Source of the DNA: Strongylocentrotus droebachiensis
Taxonomy: Eukaryota > Echinodermata > Echinoidea > Camarodonta > Strongylocentrotidae
NCBI GenBank assembly: GCA_035222895.1
Contig: JAVYIG010000112.1
Location: forward strand, 409,501 to 473,500
Direction of reading: 5' to 3'
DNA length: 64,000 bases
The notes beneath the pieces were generated by a model, which ran no database searches, was not told the origin of the DNA, and worked only from the letters and a program-made list of their open reading frames with translations. Shown piece after piece: positions 60,525 through 64,000 of the stretch. The position numbers were made by a program, and so were the translations under genes. The first letter of the stretch is position 1; the number at the start of each line of letters is the position of its first letter.

Positions 60525-61035
60525 AGGTACTATGTCCCTTTTGCAACCAACCTCAAATTCTGTAGAACTTTGCAGGAATTATGAAAATATCATGTATGTC
60601 CTGTCTGTGAAATTTAAATGTTACCAGTGTCCTAATACTCGAATTATGCAAGGAAACCTGTTTACTTGCTAGTCAGACACTATTGAGTGACCGACTGGCT
60701 TTTTTTCTATTTTGGTAATAATATACATAAAGTGAGCTGTAAAGGGTACATGAGCATTTGCCTACTTCAATAACCCATTTCTTGTGATGGCCAACATTAA
60801 ACTGATTGAATCTTTGTGCAGCATTAAACGTATGACCATTCTGTACAATGGTCCTAAAATCAATTGGCTCTATAGCTCCTAAGTCGATTTGACAACTAAT
60901 AGTCGTTATTTTCCCACTTGAAGACATTTTCAAGCCCCACCTTTTTTAGGGAAGTTCTAAATTAGTATTATCTTTCAAATGCCGTTGGAATTTAACGTTT
61001 TCATTTTTTTGGCCTGGAAATGGGACATAGTACCT
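60525..61035. mobile_element. TTAA-flanked DNA element, family K3, 511 bp
   Basis: TTAA lies at 60521-60524 and 61036-61039. Perfect 14-bp TIRs AGGTACTATGTCCC (60525-60538) and GGGACATAGTACCT (61022-61035). The interior is AT-rich with an 86-codon minus-strand frame (60673-60933) lacking a known domain. Kolobok or piggyBac kinship is inferred from TTAA. Confidence 0.88.
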
Positions 61036-61039
61036 TTAA

Positions 61040-61395
61040 TTAAAAGATTTAAAGCAAAAGCTTTTGTAAGTGCATTATATCTTTGTTGTTTGGAGTAGAC
61101 TAGTAATGTTTAAGTGGCCCCTCTAAACAGAGAGTAAGTGTTGTGTTATTGTAAGGAAAGTGGGCTTTTATCGCAGCAATTTCTTTGTTATGAGAAGGAG
61201 TTGTACTCGAACATTTAAAATTGGAGAACAGCTTTACAATTCTAGTTTTGCTTGACAGTCTTCCAAAGCAGATAAACGCTACAAAAGTAATAATTTATCT
61301 TGATGTATTTGCAATGCCACACATATCATTTTTTAAAGGGAAAAATGTAAAGAAAATCAAACCGTGGTCTCTGAAATTATATAGGCCATGTTTGT
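61040..61395. other. No gene recognised
   Basis: AT-rich spacer between the K3 element and the first foldback element. Confidence 0.3.
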
Positions 61396-61692
61396 AGTGT
61401 CAGAAAATGTAATGCATACGTCTTTGCGATATGCCTCGATACAAATTCTTCATTTTTCTTAATTTTGAAGTGATTTGTGAAGAATGATTGTATCTCAATA
61501 GTCAGGATGTGAATTGCATGCATTAGTTGTCGCTAGGTAGGGCAAAAATTATGACTTGCCCTACCTGTCACCCCGTACTATATGCAGTTTTTATTCTGAC
61601 TATCGAAATACAATTACACATAACAGGTGCATTAATGAAATCATTTGTATCAAGGCCCAAAGACGTATGCATCAATTTTCTAATTTGATTAC
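61396..61692. mobile_element. Foldback element F, copy 1 (about 297 bp)
   Basis: The two halves are inverted copies of each other around an apex at 61533-61566 ('aggtagggca' ... 'tgccctacct'). The left arm carries 'aatgcatacgtctttgcgat', 'gcctcgatacaaat' and 'gtcaggatgtgaattgcatg'. The right arm carries the complements 'ttattctgactatcgaaata', 'atttgtatcaaggcccaaag' and 'acgtatgcat'. No coding capacity. Confidence 0.82.
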
Positions 61693-61872
61693 AAAAATGG
61701 TGAATTAAATAAATACCGGTATGGCATAATTATTAAAGAAAACCTTACATTAGATGTGAAGGTCTTTCCACACTATAACCATACTTCTCTACAATATACA
61801 AGGCATTGAGCGGTATTCATAAAACTAGTTGATGCTGAAGACTATAGCAAATGTATAAATATGCCATTTGCG
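61693..61872. other. Spacer between the two foldback copies
   Basis: About 180 bp of AT-rich sequence including TACCGGTA at 61714. No repeat recognised. Confidence 0.4.
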
Positions 61873-62160
61873 TAATGTAACCAAATTGAAATCATATGTC
61901 TTTGTGAAGTGGCTCGATACAAATGATTCCATTCACCTGTCACAAATGATTGATTTCAATAATTTCAATCGTCAGAATGCAAATTGCATAAATTACATGT
62001 TGTTAGGTAGGGCAAGCCATTCTGTTTGTCCTACCTAGCAACTACTAATGTATGCAACTCGTACTCTGACTATTGATATACTATGATTCGTAACCGTTGA
62101 ATAAAATAATTTGTATCGAGGCACTTCACAAAGATGTATGCATTAAATTTGATTACATTA
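61873..62160. mobile_element. Foldback element F, copy 2 (288 bp)
   Basis: Begins 'taatgtaaccaaattgaaat' and its complement ends the element ('gattacatta' at 62160). The arms share 'gtctttgtgaagtg.ctcgat' and 'gtcagaatgcaaattgcata'. The apex is 'gttgttaggtagggcaag' with 'cttgtcctacctagcaac'-type complement at about 62005-62043. Same orientation order and family as copy 1. Confidence 0.85.
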
Positions 62161-62245
62161 ACAAAACAGTCTACTGAGAACAGTTTTATCACCAAGACAA
62201 GGCACTAAAATATGAGGAAGAGCTAGAAACAATAGAACTATGTAT

Positions 62246-62479
62246 CACTATGAACATGATGGACAAAGAAAGAGGACAAAATATACAGTTCCTCATTCTA
62301 CCCTCAACAATTGCTGTGCTAGACAAAGGAACATCCCTTCACTGCTATTATGTAAAAATGTGTAGAACAGGTGTCACATGCATATTCACCTGTTCTGTTT
62401 GTCTACCACAGCAATTGTTGAGGGTAGAATGAGGAACTGTATATTTTGACCTCTTTCTTTGTCCGTCATGTTCATAGTG
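62246..62479. repeat. Near-perfect long hairpin, 90-100 bp arms
   Basis: The left arm 62246-62337 ('cactatgaacatgatggaca' through 'caattgctgtgctagacaaa') is complementary to the right arm 62388-62479 with only a few mismatches (for example atgg/acgg, ggac/ggtc, gtgc/gtgg). The loop contains a second small stem, 'gaacaggtg' / 'cacctgttc', at about 62366-62396. The high arm identity implies recent origin or selection. Confidence 0.9.
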
Positions 62480-62509
62480 TATTCTAAGGCAGTTATAATT
62501 TCTCCGTTT

Positions 62510-62572
62510 GGAGCCAGAAGGGTGTTAACTGTGTGTCGAGGTACACAAGTTAATGTCTGATCGGCTCTAAAG
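62510..62572. repeat. AGCCAGAAGGGTGTTAAC repeat copy with weak opposite arm
   Basis: 'ggagccagaagggtgttaac' with a faint inverted partner 'gttaatgtctgatcggctct' ending near 62571. Same family as 6340, 42421 and 52369. Confidence 0.45.
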
Positions 62573-62585
62573 AGATACTAAAGTC

Positions 62586-62604
62586 AACAACAACAACAAC
62601 AGCA
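62586..62604. repeat. (AAC)n microsatellite
   Basis: Five to six tandem caa triplets, ending in cagcaa. Confidence 0.85.
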
Positions 62605-64000
62605 AAACACATCTTCATTTATCAAATTTGTATTTGATAGATGTATCCTAATAGCAATCAGTATGCCAGGCCAAGCTCTACAGGTCTGACTTGATAGCAC
62701 AATACAACCTGACTCGGCTGAATATAGAATTTAGATAATCATATTCACCACCAGCGTATCATTTATAATTCACCCAAATAGAGTACTCAAAATAGATGTC
62801 GCGCAGAGCCATTTATATCTGTGTCTGCCTCTCTCTCGATATCTCCATTGCATGGATAACCGAGGACAAATGCAACAGATAATTGCGTGGTAACACAGAT
62901 ATTTCCTCTTCATAAAAAGCACCATACTAGGCAAGATGTACTGACAACCATAAATACTTCTATGATTATAAACCTCTTGTGTGCCTCTGAGTTACGATTG
63001 ATTGTAATTAAAGAACTAGGTCGTTTGGCCTTATTTTTTACTTTGTATTCAATTTGAGGCAACCATTGAGTCACAATAGTGAGCTATAATGTATTATGAT
63101 GCCATACATAACATAAATACAACTTGACCTTGTCCATAACTGTTATTTTCTTCAATACAAATACAAATACAAATATTTTCACTAATTTCACTATCAAAAG
63201 ATTGATATCGTAACAATAGCACAAGATTTTGCTAAGAACAAGGTAAGAATATATGCAAAAATTTTCTCTATTAAAGTGACTAGGTATTAAACATTGTTGA
63301 AGGTTCATGACAAAACTGCGTAATTTGTGTATGAAATGTTACTCATTATATTTCTTCTACTGTACAAACCCTCTAACATGCAAAATATCCTGAAATATTC
63401 TCAAACATCAAAGATATTTATGGTTTGCTTTTACGGCTTCACTGTGCGACACCCTCTAACACTAAATTCTCCCAACCATTTTTGCATTTTCTCAACCGTT
63501 TTTCCATGAAAATAAGATATAAGACAGGCTTTAAAAAAAATTGAAATGGTGTATAGAGCCAATTCATTGCTTTGTGCTGATTTTATTTTCACCTAAATGT
63601 AATTAAATTGTAAAAACATAGTTGGGAGAATTAAGAAATCAATCAGATCAGTATTTTCCATTTTATATCGTAATAATGGTCTGTTTTCAATCAAACTGTT
63701 GGATTATCTTTAGTTGTACATCGAGCATTAAAGTCACTACCGAAGCACTATTTTCTTTCATCTGAACAATGATACCAAGTCTCTTTTAAAGGCCAAACAC
63801 AAAATGGTCAGCCACAAATAGCCACAACAATGGTGAGGATAAGATAATCCTTAGTCGAGCTTAGCTACCATGTAACCACTCATAACATCCATATAATTTA
63901 TGAGAGCCATGAACGCTGAGCAGACGCTTGAGTTATTTTGAGAGCAGGGACATAAAATTCCATCTCTTAGAATATTTATGGCAGTTCTTGCTAGCAAAGT
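62605..64000. other. No gene recognised to window end
   Basis: AT-rich sequence with an 'atacaa' triplication at 63156-63173. Nothing else identified. Confidence 0.3.

Noticed and set aside
60673-60933. Transposase remnant inside the K3 element
   Set aside because: The 86-residue translation has no DDE, THAP or zinc-finger pattern that I recognise.
62246-62479. Canonical microRNA precursor
   Set aside because: The arms are about 92 bp and almost perfectly paired, too long and too perfect for a typical animal precursor.
1-64000. LTR retroelement or other virus-derived element
   Set aside because: No LTR pair, protease, integrase or capsid-like coding segment was recognised anywhere in the window.

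Overview
This is an AT-rich stretch of an animal genome, not a prokaryotic one. It has one recognisable host exon ending in a GT splice donor, long intronic or intergenic tracts, tRNA-derived SINEs, a LINE and many small DNA transposons. The set of repeats (SINEs ending in ATT/ATC triplets and carrying an 'agcgctt...aagcgctt' 3' region, GGGCCC-ended MITEs, TTAA-flanked elements) suggests a sea urchin or another marine deuterostome. That assignment is inferred from general knowledge of such genomes, and the species cannot be named from the sequence.

Host genes. The only host coding sequence I can support is the first coding exon of a KCNQ-type (Kv7) voltage-gated potassium channel on the minus strand at 5366-5808. 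It ends at the start of transmembrane segment S1 with a clear splice donor. The remaining exons should lie to the left, probably outside the window, so positions 1-5365 read as the start of a long first intron. Everything to the right of about 5.8 kb is promoter-proximal or intergenic.

Layout. 1-5.4 kb: intron, with a doubtful LINE relic at the edge. 5.4-5.8 kb: KCNQ exon 1. 6-16 kb: non-coding, with GGGCCC-ended MITEs, short palindromic MITEs and a TTAA element. 16.2-17.5 kb: eight-copy tandem array of about 170 bp. 19.8-21.15 kb: a palindrome and a second tandem array of about 158 bp. 21.8-25.3 kb: an apparently intact LINE ORF (endonuclease plus reverse transcriptase, 987 aa, minus strand) abutting a SINE. 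25.3-37.6 kb: mostly featureless, with SINE pieces and CT-rich microsatellite. 37.6-38.55 kb: a 954-bp transposon with subterminal repeats, a CpG-rich core and a strong splice-donor-like site. 40.6-41.0 kb: a 401-bp MITE. 47.56-51.39 kb: a 3.83-kb transposon with perfect 19-bp terminal inverted repeats (TIRs) and eight copies of a 16-bp motif, both orientations, usually next to a GTTAAC box. 54.3-61.0 kb: TTAA-flanked MITEs and an inverted SINE pair. 61.4-62.5 kb: two tandem copies of a foldback element and a near-perfect long hairpin.

There is no operon-like arrangement. The biology here is one channel gene promoter next to a dense nest of non-autonomous transposons, several of which would give long double-stranded RNA if transcribed. 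The most unusual item is the 3.83-kb element with its two-box repeat, followed by the 954-bp element carrying an exon-like CpG-rich segment. I saw no LTR retroelement, Polinton, tRNA gene, rRNA gene or CRISPR array.
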